DNA of 64,000 nt from JAGPDF01 sp052035735. Its GTDB lineage: Bacteria > Acidobacteriota > Thermoanaerobaculia > Multivoradales > JAGPDF01. Below the pieces are notes generated by a model. The model saw nothing but the letters and a program-made list of their open reading frames with translations. It searched no databases and had not been told where the DNA came from. How positions within the stretch are numbered: position 1 is the stretch's first letter; every line of letters starts with the position of its first letter. The DNA is taken from the NCBI GenBank assembly GCA_052035735.1, contig JBPOHI010000042.1:21789-85788 (forward strand), given 5' to 3'. Positions 50,045 to 59,200 of this stretch are shown piece after piece. Made by a program: the position numbers and the translations under genes.

Positions 50045-51265
50045 TCAGGCCACCCGGACCTTGAGCGTCCGGCCGATCCAGTTCATGAGCTCGCAGAGCT
50101 CGTCGTAGTCGGTGTGCCGGAGGCGGAACCAGGCGTTGGCGAGATAGCCCTTCTCGATCGCCACCGTCTCCCGCCCGATGCCGGGAATCTCCTTGGCGAA
50201 GACGAACGGGCGGATGCGCTGCATCACCTCATCGAGGTGGTCGTAGCGCGCGATGCGGCCGTCGCGATCCGGGCGGACCTGCACCGAGCCGGTCGCGAGC
50301 CGCCGGCTCGGCGTGACTTCGATGCGACCGCGACCGATGGCGCTGGCCCAGGCAGCGTAGAGGTCGAGATCGTTGCCGACGCAATAGAGGTCCCAGATCC
50401 GTTCTCCGGGAGGACGCGCCCCGATCTCGGAGACCTTGAGACCCTTGGGACCGAAGAACCACTCCATGTGCGTCGCCGATGTCCCGATACCCAGCGTCCG
50501 GATCACCTTGCGACCGACCTCCCTGAGCTCCTGGTAACTATCCATGCCGACGCGATTGGTGGCGGCGATCTGCGGGGCGATCGCGCGATTGCCCAGCGCC
50601 TCGAGCACGCTCGGGTAGTAGTGGGAGATGAACTCGAGACCGGGCTCGCCGTCGATCGACAGGGTGTCGTAGAAGCCCTCGTGTCCTTCGATGAACTCCT
50701 CGACCGCAGCGGGCTCACCGCGATCGACTCCCAGCACGCCGGCAGCCCGCTCGAGCTCGGCCACGCTGTCCACCCGGAACGTCTTCTGCGAACCGAGACC
50801 GGCGATCGGCTTGAGGATCAGCGGCAGACCGTGGATCTCGGCGAACTCCCTGAGCGCCCGCAGCGAGGAGACGGCTGCCGACTCGGCGCATGGAATCCCG
50901 GCCTCCCGCAACGCCTGCTTCATCGCCGGCTTGTCGCGGCAGAGACGCGCCGAGCGCAACGAGAGACCCGGCAGGCCCAGCTCCTCGCGGGCGGAGGCGG
51001 CGCTCTCGATCAACCGCTCCTCGACCGTCTCGAGACGATCCACAGGAGCCGCCCTGGCGAGACGGCGCACGGCAAGCGCCACTTCGCGCGCATCGAACGG
51101 ATTGCGAACCTGTTCCCAGGCGTCGAGGTGACGCTTCAACCCGGCCCGAAGGCGCGACTGTGGGGTCGATCCGATCCCCGAGACGCGCAGACCGAGGTCT
51201 TTGGACGCACGAGCGAAATCATGGAACGCCGCGAACAGGTCGGGGCCGAGCAGAACGATGTGCAT
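50045..51265 (-). CDS. ATP-grasp family carboxylate-amine ligase-like protein
   Basis: 406 residues. The N-terminal Rossmann-like part (MHIVLLGPDLFAAFHDFARA) precedes an ATP-grasp core: CRDKPAMKQALREAGIPCAE, GLPLILKPIAGLGSQKTFRV (phosphate-binding Lys and loop), VEEFIEGHEGFYDTLSIDG, HMEWFFGPKGLKVSEIGARPPGE (metal-binding Glu). The C-terminal domain continues with TGSVQVRPDRDGRIARY, which resembles the biotin-carboxylase/PurK-like cap. These enzymes couple a carboxylate to an amine via an acyl phosphate; the substrates cannot be named. Divergent from the SYLF gene with 139 bases between. Confidence 0.82.
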   Translation of the reverse strand: MHIVLLGPDLFAAFHDFARASKDLGLRVSGIGSTPQSRLRAGLKRHLDAWEQVRNPFDAREVALAVRRLARAAPVDRLETVEERLIESAASAREELGLPGLSLRSARLCRDKPAMKQALREAGIPCAESAAVSSLRALREFAEIHGLPLILKPIAGLGSQKTFRVDSVAELERAAGVLGVDRGEPAAVEEFIEGHEGFYDTLSIDGEPGLEFISHYYPSVLEALGNRAIAPQIAATNRVGMDSYQELREVGRKVIRTLGIGTSATHMEWFFGPKGLKVSEIGARPPGERIWDLYCVGNDLDLYAAWASAIGRGRIEVTPSRRLATGSVQVRPDRDGRIARYDHLDEVMQRIRPFVFAKEIPGIGRETVAIEKGYLANAWFRLRHTDYDELCELMNWIGRTLKVRVA

Positions 51266-51344
51266 GGCGACGCGCCATCCTAGCAAGCCTCCCCCGCCGA
51301 CGCCGGAATGCAGTACGCCGCAGACGTTTCCCGCCCTCGCTGCG

Positions 51345-51350
51345 TACACT
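51345..51350 (+). promoter_or_regulatory. Possible -10 element upstream of the SYLF gene
   Basis: TACACT in the divergent region 51266-51404, identical to the -10 at 45741-45746 but with no good -35. A start near 51357 would give a leader of about 48 bases with GGAGGAG before the ATG at 51405. Confidence 0.35.
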
Positions 51351-51404
51351 CCAAGGAGCCCCCTGTGATCGCATCCCGCGATCGGACGGGCCGGAGGAGT
51401 CTTC

Positions 51405-52118
51405 ATGTCTCAGCCCATTCGCCGACGGCCTGCTGACCGCCTCGTCGCTGCAGCCTTGGTCGCCCTGTTCGCCCTGCCCGTGGTCGCCGCAGCGGCGCAG
51501 CCGCAGCGCGACGCCGAGGCCGTCGTTTCGGCGGCCCGGCGGACCCTCGGGCGTTTCCAGGCGGACCCGGAAATGAGCTGGTTCCGCGATCATGTCGGCG
51601 CCGCCGTCGCCGTGCTCATCGTCCCGAAGCGCATTCGCGCAGGTCTGATCTTTGGCGGATCCGGAGGGGTGGGAGTCCTTCTGGCGAGAGACGCCTCTTC
51701 CGGAGAATGGGGTCAGCCGGTCTTCTACAATCTGGGTGGCGCTTCCGTCGGGCTGCAGGCGGGCGGGGAACGCTCGGAGGTCGTCCTGCTGCTCCAGTCG
51801 CAAGCGGCGCTCGACTCGTTCCTGAGCCCGAAACTGCAGCTCGGTGCAGAGGCGGCCGTCGCGGCCGGTCCGGTGGGCGCCGGCACGGGCGAGAACGCCA
51901 CGGCGGAGATCCTGACCTTCGTGCGCTCGAAGGGCCTCTACGCCGGGGCCACCCTCGATGGGACGGCGATCCGACCCGCAACCGACCGCAACGCCGCCTA
52001 CTACGGCGCGACGGTCACCCCCGCCGACATCCTGGTGCGCAGGATCGTGCAGAATCCCCACGCCGACGGCTTGCGCAGCGACCTCGCGCGGACGGCCCAG
52101 CCTTCGCCCGGCGGCTGA
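51405..52118 (+). CDS. Secreted SYLF-domain (YSC84/lipid-binding) protein
   Basis: 237 residues. Signal peptide: basic start, hydrophobic core, cut near VVAAAAQ (about residue 32). The SYLF domain follows: LIVPKRIRAGLIFGGSGGVGVLLARD, FYNLGGASVGLQAGGERSEVVLLL, LQLGAEAAVAAGPVGAGT, and FVRSKGLYAGATLDGTAI. This is the full family pattern. SYLF domains bind anionic lipids; the bacterial ones are envelope proteins of unclear role. GGAGGAG 6 bases before the ATG. Tail-to-tail with the membrane protein gene that follows. Confidence 0.9.
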   Translation: MSQPIRRRPADRLVAAALVALFALPVVAAAAQPQRDAEAVVSAARRTLGRFQADPEMSWFRDHVGAAVAVLIVPKRIRAGLIFGGSGGVGVLLARDASSGEWGQPVFYNLGGASVGLQAGGERSEVVLLLQSQAALDSFLSPKLQLGAEAAVAAGPVGAGTGENATAEILTFVRSKGLYAGATLDGTAIRPATDRNAAYYGATVTPADILVRRIVQNPHADGLRSDLARTAQPSPGG

Positions 52119-52137
52119 GCCACATCGACGCGAACCC

Positions 52138-53592
52138 TCAGACCGGACGGTCCGGCGTCGCCGGCGTCGCGCGCTCGCCCGCAAGGGCGAAGACCGCTGC
52201 GGTCAGCAGCGGCAGAACGTGCAGCAGCAGACGATCGAGCGCCGAGCCCAGGTGCCAGGCGAGATCGAAGGGGCTGAGCACGAAGGCCAGGGCATACAGA
52301 CAGCAGATGACCGTCGCAGTCGAGGCGAGGAGCACCGCCCCGGGAGACGCGCGCCGGCCAAGCCTTGCGCCCCAGAAGAGCAAGCCGACTGCGAGCAGCG
52401 CCCAGCTCCATCCCCACAGCTCGGCGCCGGTAGCCGGATCGACTTGGTTCAAGGTCGATTTCGCCACCAGGCGCCAGCGCTCGCCGTCGAGGAGCGCCGC
52501 GACCTTGCCTCCGCTGCGCAGGAAAGACGCTCGATCGGGAACTGGCGGCGCCCAGGTCAGCTTGAACAAGGCAAGGGAAAGAAGGCCGGGAAGGGCTCCC
52601 AGCGCGTAGAGCAGCGCGCGCCGAGCCGGCTTCGAGGGCGGATCACCGATCGTTCGCAGCCTCTCACGCCCGACGAAACGGAGCGCCAGGAACAGCCCGA
52701 CCAGGGTCGCTGCCATGAGCGCTCCTTCGCTCTTCACCCAGGGCAGAAGGCCCAGAACGAAACCCGACAACACGGGCGGCGGCGAGGGCAGTCGGCCCTC
52801 CAGTGCGGCCGCGAGCGGTAGCGCGGCCGCGACCGCGAGGTAGGCCAGTGGCAAGTCGGCCACCTGCGCGAACGCCCACTTCCAGACGGCGGGCGTCGAG
52901 AAGACCAGCAGCACCGCCGGTACGGCGAAAAGAGCGCTCCCTGCGGTCCTCACCAGCAGATGCAGCGCTGCGGCCAGGCCGATTGCGAAACCGAGGCTCA
53001 TCCCGAGCGGGACGGCGGTCGATTCGGCGCCGGCCAACTCCCACTGCGCTGCGACCCCTGCCCCGAGGAGCAGCGGGTACTCCGGGTGCCCCTCCCGCAA
53101 GGCTCCGAACAGCTCTGGCAAACGCTCCGCATCGGCGCGCACCAGGAACCGGGCCCCGGCATTCCAGATCGCTACCGCATCCCACATCCCGTCCGGCTGG
53201 GCGCGAGACCAGGTGCGGAAGCTGTCGCTCAGCTCGAGAGCAGTGATGGCCAGGAGGAGTGCCGCAGCGGCGCTGAGCGCCTTGGTTGCGCGCCCCGGCG
53301 TATCGGCAACCGCAGCAGGGAGCGTTGCGACATGCCGGTTCCGGCGCTTCCCGCGGACCGCCAACTCGAGAAGAGCGACGACGCTGGCGCTCGTCAGGCT
53401 CCAAGGTAGAACGCCGTCGATTCCACACCAGCGCGCCAGGAAGAAGCCGCACGAAGGTACGCCGAAGGCCAGGGCCGGTGCCCAGGCGAGCGCCCAGCGC
53501 AGGCGCTCGCCGCGACTCCATCCCGCTCCGTCCAGCCAACGGTAGAGCAGCGCTGTCGCGGCGGCGACGAAAGCGAGCGGCAGGGCGATCAA
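52138..53592 (-). CDS. Polytopic membrane protein, GT-C-like
   Basis: 484 residues from TTG at 53592, which overlaps the upstream stop (TTGA). About 11 membrane helices; a periplasmic loop after TM3-4 contains RTWSRAQPDGMWDAVAIWNAGARFLVR and EGHPEYPLLLGAGVAAQW, where D-x-x-x-I-W-N and H-P-E-Y-P-L resemble loops of GT-C sugar transferases that use polyprenyl-phosphate sugars. No firm family. It is encoded with a small membrane-anchored protein (53589-54155), probably its partner. Confidence 0.65.
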   Translation of the reverse strand: MIALPLAFVAAATALLYRWLDGAGWSRGERLRWALAWAPALAFGVPSCGFFLARWCGIDGVLPWSLTSASVVALLELAVRGKRRNRHVATLPAAVADTPGRATKALSAAAALLLAITALELSDSFRTWSRAQPDGMWDAVAIWNAGARFLVRADAERLPELFGALREGHPEYPLLLGAGVAAQWELAGAESTAVPLGMSLGFAIGLAAALHLLVRTAGSALFAVPAVLLVFSTPAVWKWAFAQVADLPLAYLAVAAALPLAAALEGRLPSPPPVLSGFVLGLLPWVKSEGALMAATLVGLFLALRFVGRERLRTIGDPPSKPARRALLYALGALPGLLSLALFKLTWAPPVPDRASFLRSGGKVAALLDGERWRLVAKSTLNQVDPATGAELWGWSWALLAVGLLFWGARLGRRASPGAVLLASTATVICCLYALAFVLSPFDLAWHLGSALDRLLLHVLPLLTAAVFALAGERATPATPDRPV

Positions 53593-54155
53593 GGTGAGAC
53601 CCTTTCGCTGAGCCTGACCAAGGTCAGCGCGCCGTCCTCCAGCACGACCTCGGACAGCAGGTTGCGGCGCCGCGACTCCGCCTCCAGGGCCGAGAGCGCC
53701 GCCCTTCTGCGGCCGGCATCGTCGAAATCGCACAACACGAAGCGCGGCTGACCGCTCCACTGTCCACCGACCACTTCACGAACGTCGAAGGCCAGCGACA
53801 GCACCGTCGGCGCGAGGCTGTACTGCGCAGAGAAAAGGCGTTGACCGTAAGCGCGCCTGAGCTCCGGGTCGAGAAACAGGTAGGCCCTCACCGACGTCGC
53901 AACGCTCGGCCGCACGCGGTCGAAGCGGGCGAGGTCTTCGGCGAAAAACGGTGCCATGCCGGAAATGGCGCCGGTGATCCGCTCGCTACGTTGAAGTCCA
54001 ACGACCCAGACCGGCAAGAGCAGCGCCAGGAACACCAGGTCGCGCACCGACGGTCGCCTCGCGTGTCCGGGTTCAGGAATGAGGAACCCCGCCTCGCTCG
54101 GGCACCCCGGGCGCGCGACCGAAAATACCGAGCCAGGCTTGCGGCGGGAAGTCAC
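53589..54155 (-). CDS. Single-pass membrane protein of unknown function
   Basis: 188 residues from a GTG start. One hydrophobic segment (about 39-53, LVFLALLLPVWVVGL), then an extracytoplasmic domain of about 135 residues with SVRAYLFLDPELRRAYGQ, YSLAPTVLSL and a Trp/Phe-containing middle (GQWSGQPRFVLCDFDD). No family recognised. Its stop overlaps the start of the GT-C-like membrane protein, so the two are translated together; a periplasmic accessory domain for that enzyme is a reasonable guess. Confidence 0.6.
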   Translation of the reverse strand: MTSRRKPGSVFSVARPGCPSEAGFLIPEPGHARRPSVRDLVFLALLLPVWVVGLQRSERITGAISGMAPFFAEDLARFDRVRPSVATSVRAYLFLDPELRRAYGQRLFSAQYSLAPTVLSLAFDVREVVGGQWSGQPRFVLCDFDDAGRRRAALSALEAESRRRNLLSEVVLEDGALTLVRLSERVSP

Positions 54156-54226
54156 GCAGGTCTCGCACGCCGCAGCCTGTCGTCGCTAGTCCGGAGTGGA
54201 ACAGGTCTCGCGACCGTTCGACAACC

Positions 54227-55678
54227 CTAAGCGAGCTCCTCGTCGTCACCGCCGCCCTCGTCGCCACCGTCGTCGTCGGCCTCGCCTTCCTCTTCCTCGG
54301 CGTCAGCTTCGTCGTCGGCTTCGCCTTCGTCGTCCGCATCACCTTCGTCGTCGGTTTCGCCTTCGTCGTCGGTTTCGCCTTCGTCGTCGGTTTCGCCCTC
54401 GTCGTCGGTTTCGCCCTCGTCGTCGGTTTCGCCCTCGTCGTCGGCATCGCCTTCGTCGTCGGCCTCGCCGTCGTCATCCGCTTCGCCGTCGTCGGCGGCA
54501 TCGTCGTCGTCGGCAGCTTCCGCGGCGTCGTCGTCATCCAACATATCGTCCGCCGCTTCGAGCTCGAGACCTTCGTCTTCCCAGGCCTCTTCGGCAACGT
54601 CGAGGTTGACATCCTCTTCCTCGTAGACGACGTCCTGGTCGGCGGCCGAGGCGTACTCCGAAGAGTAGTCCTTCCAGCTCAACTCGTCGTAGGAGAAGCT
54701 CGACTCGAGGTAGGAGTCGCCAGCCGCGAGGTCCGCATCGACGATGTCATCGACGACGAATTCAACATCGGCATCGAGCTCCATCGACACGTCCCAATAG
54801 TCCCAGCTCTCGATCGAGTAGGTATCGACGGTCTCCCAATAGAGTGTGTCGTAGGTCGTGAACGAAACCTCTACCCAGACATCGACCTGCACCCAATCGG
54901 CACGGTAGTCCGGTCCGACATAGTAGGAGTAGCAGTCCCACTCGCCCTGCAAGATGTCGAGCAGGACCATCGCGGTCAGGAACGCATCGACGGTCGCTGG
55001 GGCGGACGAGATGGTCTCCGAGTGCATCATCAACCGGTTGAGCTCGGCTTCGGTCCCCTTGTCGCCGTTCTTCTTGGCCTTGGCTTGCATCGGGGCGACC
55101 TTCTTCTTGAACTCGGCCTGAGATGCCTTGACCTTTTCGAAGTTCGCCTTCTCCTTGGCCGAAAGCTGACCGCCTTGCTTGGCGCGCAGACCCTCGCTGC
55201 CGTAACGGCTGCGAAGCGCCGTGAACGAGTTGTCGAGCTTGCCGAGGTAGCCGTCGATCTTGGCGTCCTTGACTCCGACCCGCGGCCAGGCGGTCTTCAC
55301 CTTGGCCAAGGCCGTGCTGCCCTTGGAGAGACTGTCGAACAGCTTCTTGTCCTTCGCCTTGAGCTTCTTCTCGCTGTCGGCGATCGCGGCCTTGAGGTCT
55401 TTCAGGCCGCCGAAGAAGGGCGCCTGTTTCTTGTTCTTCGGATCCAGCTTGCCGCCCGACGTCTTGGCCGCTTTGAGAATCCCGGCGACCGCCTTCTTGG
55501 CTTCGCCCAGGAGTTGCTTGCCGCTGACCTGCTTGCCTTCGGCCGGCTTCGCCGCAGTAGGCTTTCCCGCTGGCTTCGCAGCCGCTGCCGGCGTCGCCGC
55601 CCCCGCCGTAGCGAGCGGCCCCCAGGCCAGAAAAGCGGTTGCTGCGACCACCCCCATCATCTGACGCATACGTTGCAT
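54227..55678 (-). CDS. Exported protein with basic N-terminal half and acidic repeat C-terminus
   Basis: 483 residues with a signal peptide (about 27 residues, ending AGAA) and AAGGAGAG 5 bases before the ATG. Residues 28-220 are Lys/Ala-rich and helical (GKQLLGEAKKAVAGILKAAK, KKLKAKDKKLF). Residues 230-400 are Tyr/Trp/Asp-rich (GEWDCYSYYVGPDY, TLYWETVDTYS). The last 80 residues are almost only Asp/Glu/Gly/Ala with five perfect DDEGET units. The pI of the two ends is opposite, suggesting self-association, ion binding or electrostatic binding to a polymer. No family recognised; transcribed divergently from the large kinase gene. Confidence 0.7.
   Translation of the reverse strand: MQRMRQMMGVVAATAFLAWGPLATAGAATPAAAAKPAGKPTAAKPAEGKQVSGKQLLGEAKKAVAGILKAAKTSGGKLDPKNKKQAPFFGGLKDLKAAIADSEKKLKAKDKKLFDSLSKGSTALAKVKTAWPRVGVKDAKIDGYLGKLDNSFTALRSRYGSEGLRAKQGGQLSAKEKANFEKVKASQAEFKKKVAPMQAKAKKNGDKGTEAELNRLMMHSETISSAPATVDAFLTAMVLLDILQGEWDCYSYYVGPDYRADWVQVDVWVEVSFTTYDTLYWETVDTYSIESWDYWDVSMELDADVEFVVDDIVDADLAAGDSYLESSFSYDELSWKDYSSEYASAADQDVVYEEEDVNLDVAEEAWEDEGLELEAADDMLDDDDAAEAADDDDAADDGEADDDGEADDEGDADDEGETDDEGETDDEGETDDEGETDDEGETDDEGDADDEGEADDEADAEEEEGEADDDGGDEGGGDDEELA
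54317..54478 (-). repeat. 18-base tandem repeat encoding DDEGET
   Basis: Five consecutive units (54353-54370, 54371-54388, 54389-54406, 54407-54424, 54425-54442) of an 18-base sequence coding for DDEGET, flanked by diverged units (DDEGDA, DDEGEA). Units 1-2 and 3-5 (plus-strand order) differ by one synonymous base in the GAA/GAG codon. Copy number may vary between strains by slippage. Confidence 0.9.
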
Positions 55679-56216
55679 GGACTCTCCTTCGCACAGTGTT
55701 CTAGGGCGTGACGAGGTGATCGAGTCACCCCGGGAATCGACTGGCTTCTTGTGGTCCGACGGCGGAATATAGCGCAGATCGCAGGATGCCGAGGCGCAGC
55801 CGATTGCACTTTTCGAGCCTCTGCGCCGGTCCGGGGCTGGCACCGATCGAGCGCGTTTCATCTCCATCTAACGCTCTGCTTTCGTCGCCTCATCCTGCAT
55901 CCGGCTCGCAACTTCGGCCGCGGCCTTTTCGCCGCCTCTGCCGGCGCGGCAGCGACGACCGACAACGGCGTCATCATCGCGCCACAATCCGGAGTTCCCG
56001 ATTGGACACCGGTGGAACTGCTGATCGGTGGTTCTCCGCTGGCATTCTCTTTCGCCATCGATGGCAGCTGTTCTGCGCCACAAGTCTCGGTCATCGAAGT
56101 GCCCACGCCGAGCCTGTCGCGCTTGGCCGCGAGCCTTTCCGGGCTAGAATCCACCCAGCTTCCGAGAGCGACGCCGCACCCTCGCCGGTTCGCCGACCCT
56201 CTCGGGCTCCGGGCCC

Positions 56217-59200
56217 ATGACAAAACTCGATTGCCGCCGGTGCGGCAGCCCGATCCCCCTTCCGGCAGAAGCCACGCTTCAGCCGGCGACGGTCGTCGTT
56301 TGCCCAGGGTGCGGGGCGCGCTACGCTCGCCGCGCCGGCTCGTCGACCGCCTCGACGCTCGCGCCTCGCTCAACCGCACCGTCAACTCCGCATGGGGCAA
56401 CGCAGATTCTAGGTACCCCTTCTGCGGCCACCTTGTTTCGTCCCGGCGAGGTCGTGGCCGAGCGCTACCGGATTCGGCGATTCATCGCACGCGGCGGGAT
56501 GGGCGAGGTCTACGAGGCCGAAGATCTCGAGCTGCGCCAGGCGGTCGCGCTCAAGACCGTCCATCCTCGTGACGCCAGCCAGGAGGTAGCCATCGAGCGC
56601 TTCAAGCGCGAGATCGCCCTGGCTCGCAAGGTGACCCACGCCAACGTCTGCCGGATCTACGATGTCGGCTATCACGGCCGAGCGGACGGCGGCTCCGTCA
56701 TCTTTCTCACCATGGAGTTGTTGGAGGGTGAGACGCTGGCGCATCGGATCCGCAGCCAGGGGACGCTCTCGACCGCCGAGAGCTTGCCGATCGCCCGGCA
56801 GATGATCGCTGCACTCGCGGCTGCGCACGCCGCTGGCGTCATCCACCGCGACTTCAAGAGCGAGAACGTTTTCCTGGTGCCGGGAGGCGAGGACCTCCGT
56901 GTCGTGGTCACCGACTTCGGGGTCGCCCGCGGCATCGAGCACGACGCGTTCGCCGCGCAGGTGACGATGTCCGACGCCGCCGTCGGCACGCCCGCCTACA
57001 TGGCTCCCGAGCAGATAGAGGGAGGAACGCTCACCGCCGCGATCGATCAGTACGCTCTCGGCGTGGTCCTGTTCGAAATGGTGACCGGAGATCTGCCGTT
57101 CGCCGGCGACACTCCTCTCGCGACGGCGGTGAAACGCCTGACCCAGGCCCCGCCCTCGCCCGACGAGCTCATCCCCGGACTCGATTCGCTCTGGGTGGGA
57201 GTCATTCGCCGCTGCCTCGCGCGGTATCCGGAAGACCGTTTCCTTTCGGTCTCCGAGGTGGCGCGGGCGCTCGACGGAGAGACCGCAGCCTCGCCAGCGG
57301 GGACCCTCGACCCGCTTCCCCCCGGGCACAGCGGCACGACGGCACTCCCTCGGACCCCCGCAGCCGACCTTGGCGCTCCCGATCCCAAGCGCCGCCGCCA
57401 GCAGCGCCTTCTGGCCCTGGTCTCGCTCCTCCTCCTTCTCGCGATCGTGCAGGCGGTCGTGCGGGTGCGTCGGAGCCTCGAGTCGCCGTTGGGCGACCCT
57501 GGCGAAGTCCGTCGCGCTGTCGCCGTCGTACCCTTTCGCAATCTCGCGCAACGCGCGGAGTTCGAGTGGCTGTCCGTAGCCCTCGCCGAAATGGTCGCTT
57601 CAGAGGTGCGCGCCGGCCAGGGCTTGCGCACGATCGCCGCCGAAGACGTCGCCCGGGCGCGCGTCGACCTCGACCTCGGGGAGACCGACCAACCTACGAG
57701 CGAAGTCATCGCCAAGCTCCGCTCGCGGCTGGGGACGGATTTCGTCGTGCTCGGCTCCTACACCGTGCTGGGAACAGCCGATGCCGCATCGGTGCGGCTG
57801 GCGGTTCGTATCGAGGATGCCGGCAAGGGAGAGCTCCTGGGCGAGGCGGTGGAATCCGGCGGTGAAGAGAAGCTGTTCGATCTGGTGTCGCAGATCGGCG
57901 TTCGCCTGCGCGACCTCCTCGGCAGCGCGTCACGCGATTCGGCAGCCGCGGCAACCTCTTCCGCGCCCTCGAACGCCAGGGCGGCGCGGCTCTACTCCGA
58001 GGGTCTCCTCAAGCTGCGCAACTTCGAGCCCAGCGCGGCGCGCGATCTGCTCGAGCAAGCCGCCGCGGCAGATCCCGCCCACCCGATGGTGCGCGCGGCT
58101 CTCGCCCAGGCTTGGTCCGCCCTGGGATTCGAGGAGCGTGCCGGACAGGAGGCCGAGCGGGCGCTCGGCCAGAGCGCGGGCCTGCCGGCGGAGGAGCGGC
58201 TCGGGGTCGAGGGCCTGGCGGCCGAGCTCCGCCGGGACTGGCCACGCGCCCAGGAGATCTACGGCAGGCTTTGGACGGCGTTCCCGGACAACCTGGAGTA
58301 CGGCCTGAAGCTCACCCGCTCCCAGATCGACGGCGGTCGCGCCGCCGATGCGCTGCTGACGATCGAGACTCTGCATGCACTGCCCGAGCCCGACTGCTTC
58401 AATCCGCGCGTCGACCTGGCGGAAGCCGCGGCGGCGCTTGCGACGTCCGCCTTCTCGCGGCAACGCGACGCTGCGCGGCGCGCAGCGGTTCGGGCCGAGG
58501 CACTGAACGCTCCGCTCCTCGTCGCGGAGGCGCGATTGCGCGAGGCCGAGTCGCTGCGGCGCCTCGGCGACGCTGCGGGCGCCTCGACGGCGGCCGAGGC
58601 GGCTCGCCAACTCTACGTCGCGACAGGCGATCGCGTCGGAGAGGCGGCGGCTCTCACCGTCGCGGCGGGAGCGCTTTTCGAGCGCGGCGACCTCGGCGCA
58701 TCGCGCGTGGCCACCGAGGCGGCCCTCGCTCGATACCGCGAGGCGGGAGATCGCGGCGGCGTCGCCCGCAGCCTCAACAGTCTCGCCGTCCTCGCGCGCA
58801 ACCAGGGAGATCTGGCACAGGCGCGGGCGCTCTATGAAGAGGCCCTGCAAGTCCTTTCGGAGGTGGGCGATCTTCGCGGCGAGGCGTACACGCGCAACAA
58901 CCTCGCGGCGGTGAGCGTCGAAGAGGGTCGGCTGAGCGACGCCAAGGGCGCGGTCGTTGCCGCATTGGCTGTCTTCCGGCGACTCGACGACCCGAGCGGC
59001 ACCGCCGATGCACTCCTCAATCTCGGCGCCATCGAGCGCCAGCAGGGAGCGCTGGCAGACGCGCGCCTGCACCTCGAGGAGGCGTTGGCGAAGAAGCGGG
59101 ACTTGGGGCAGCGCCCCGGCGAGGCCGCGACCATGGTCGCGCTCGGTCTCCTGGCGCTCGACCGCGGCGAACTCTCGGAGGCGCGCTCGAGCCTCGAGGC

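Noticed and set aside
54317..54478. Regular 18-base repeats resembling a small CRISPR or satellite
   Set aside because: Units are tandem with no spacers and read in frame as DDEGET within an exported protein.
55715..55729. Short inverted repeat GGTGA-TCGAG-TCACC upstream of the charged-repeat protein gene
   Set aside because: Only 5 base pairs and a single occurrence; could be an operator but is too short to call.
55766..55771. TATATT on the minus strand before the charged-repeat protein gene
   Set aside because: Good -10 but no -35 within 16-19 bases; recorded in the summary only.
55751..56572. Plus-strand open frame filling the divergent intergenic region and overlapping the kinase start
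   Set aside because: It changes character midway, overlaps the kinase zinc-ribbon region out of frame and has no family features. Treated as non-coding up to 56216.
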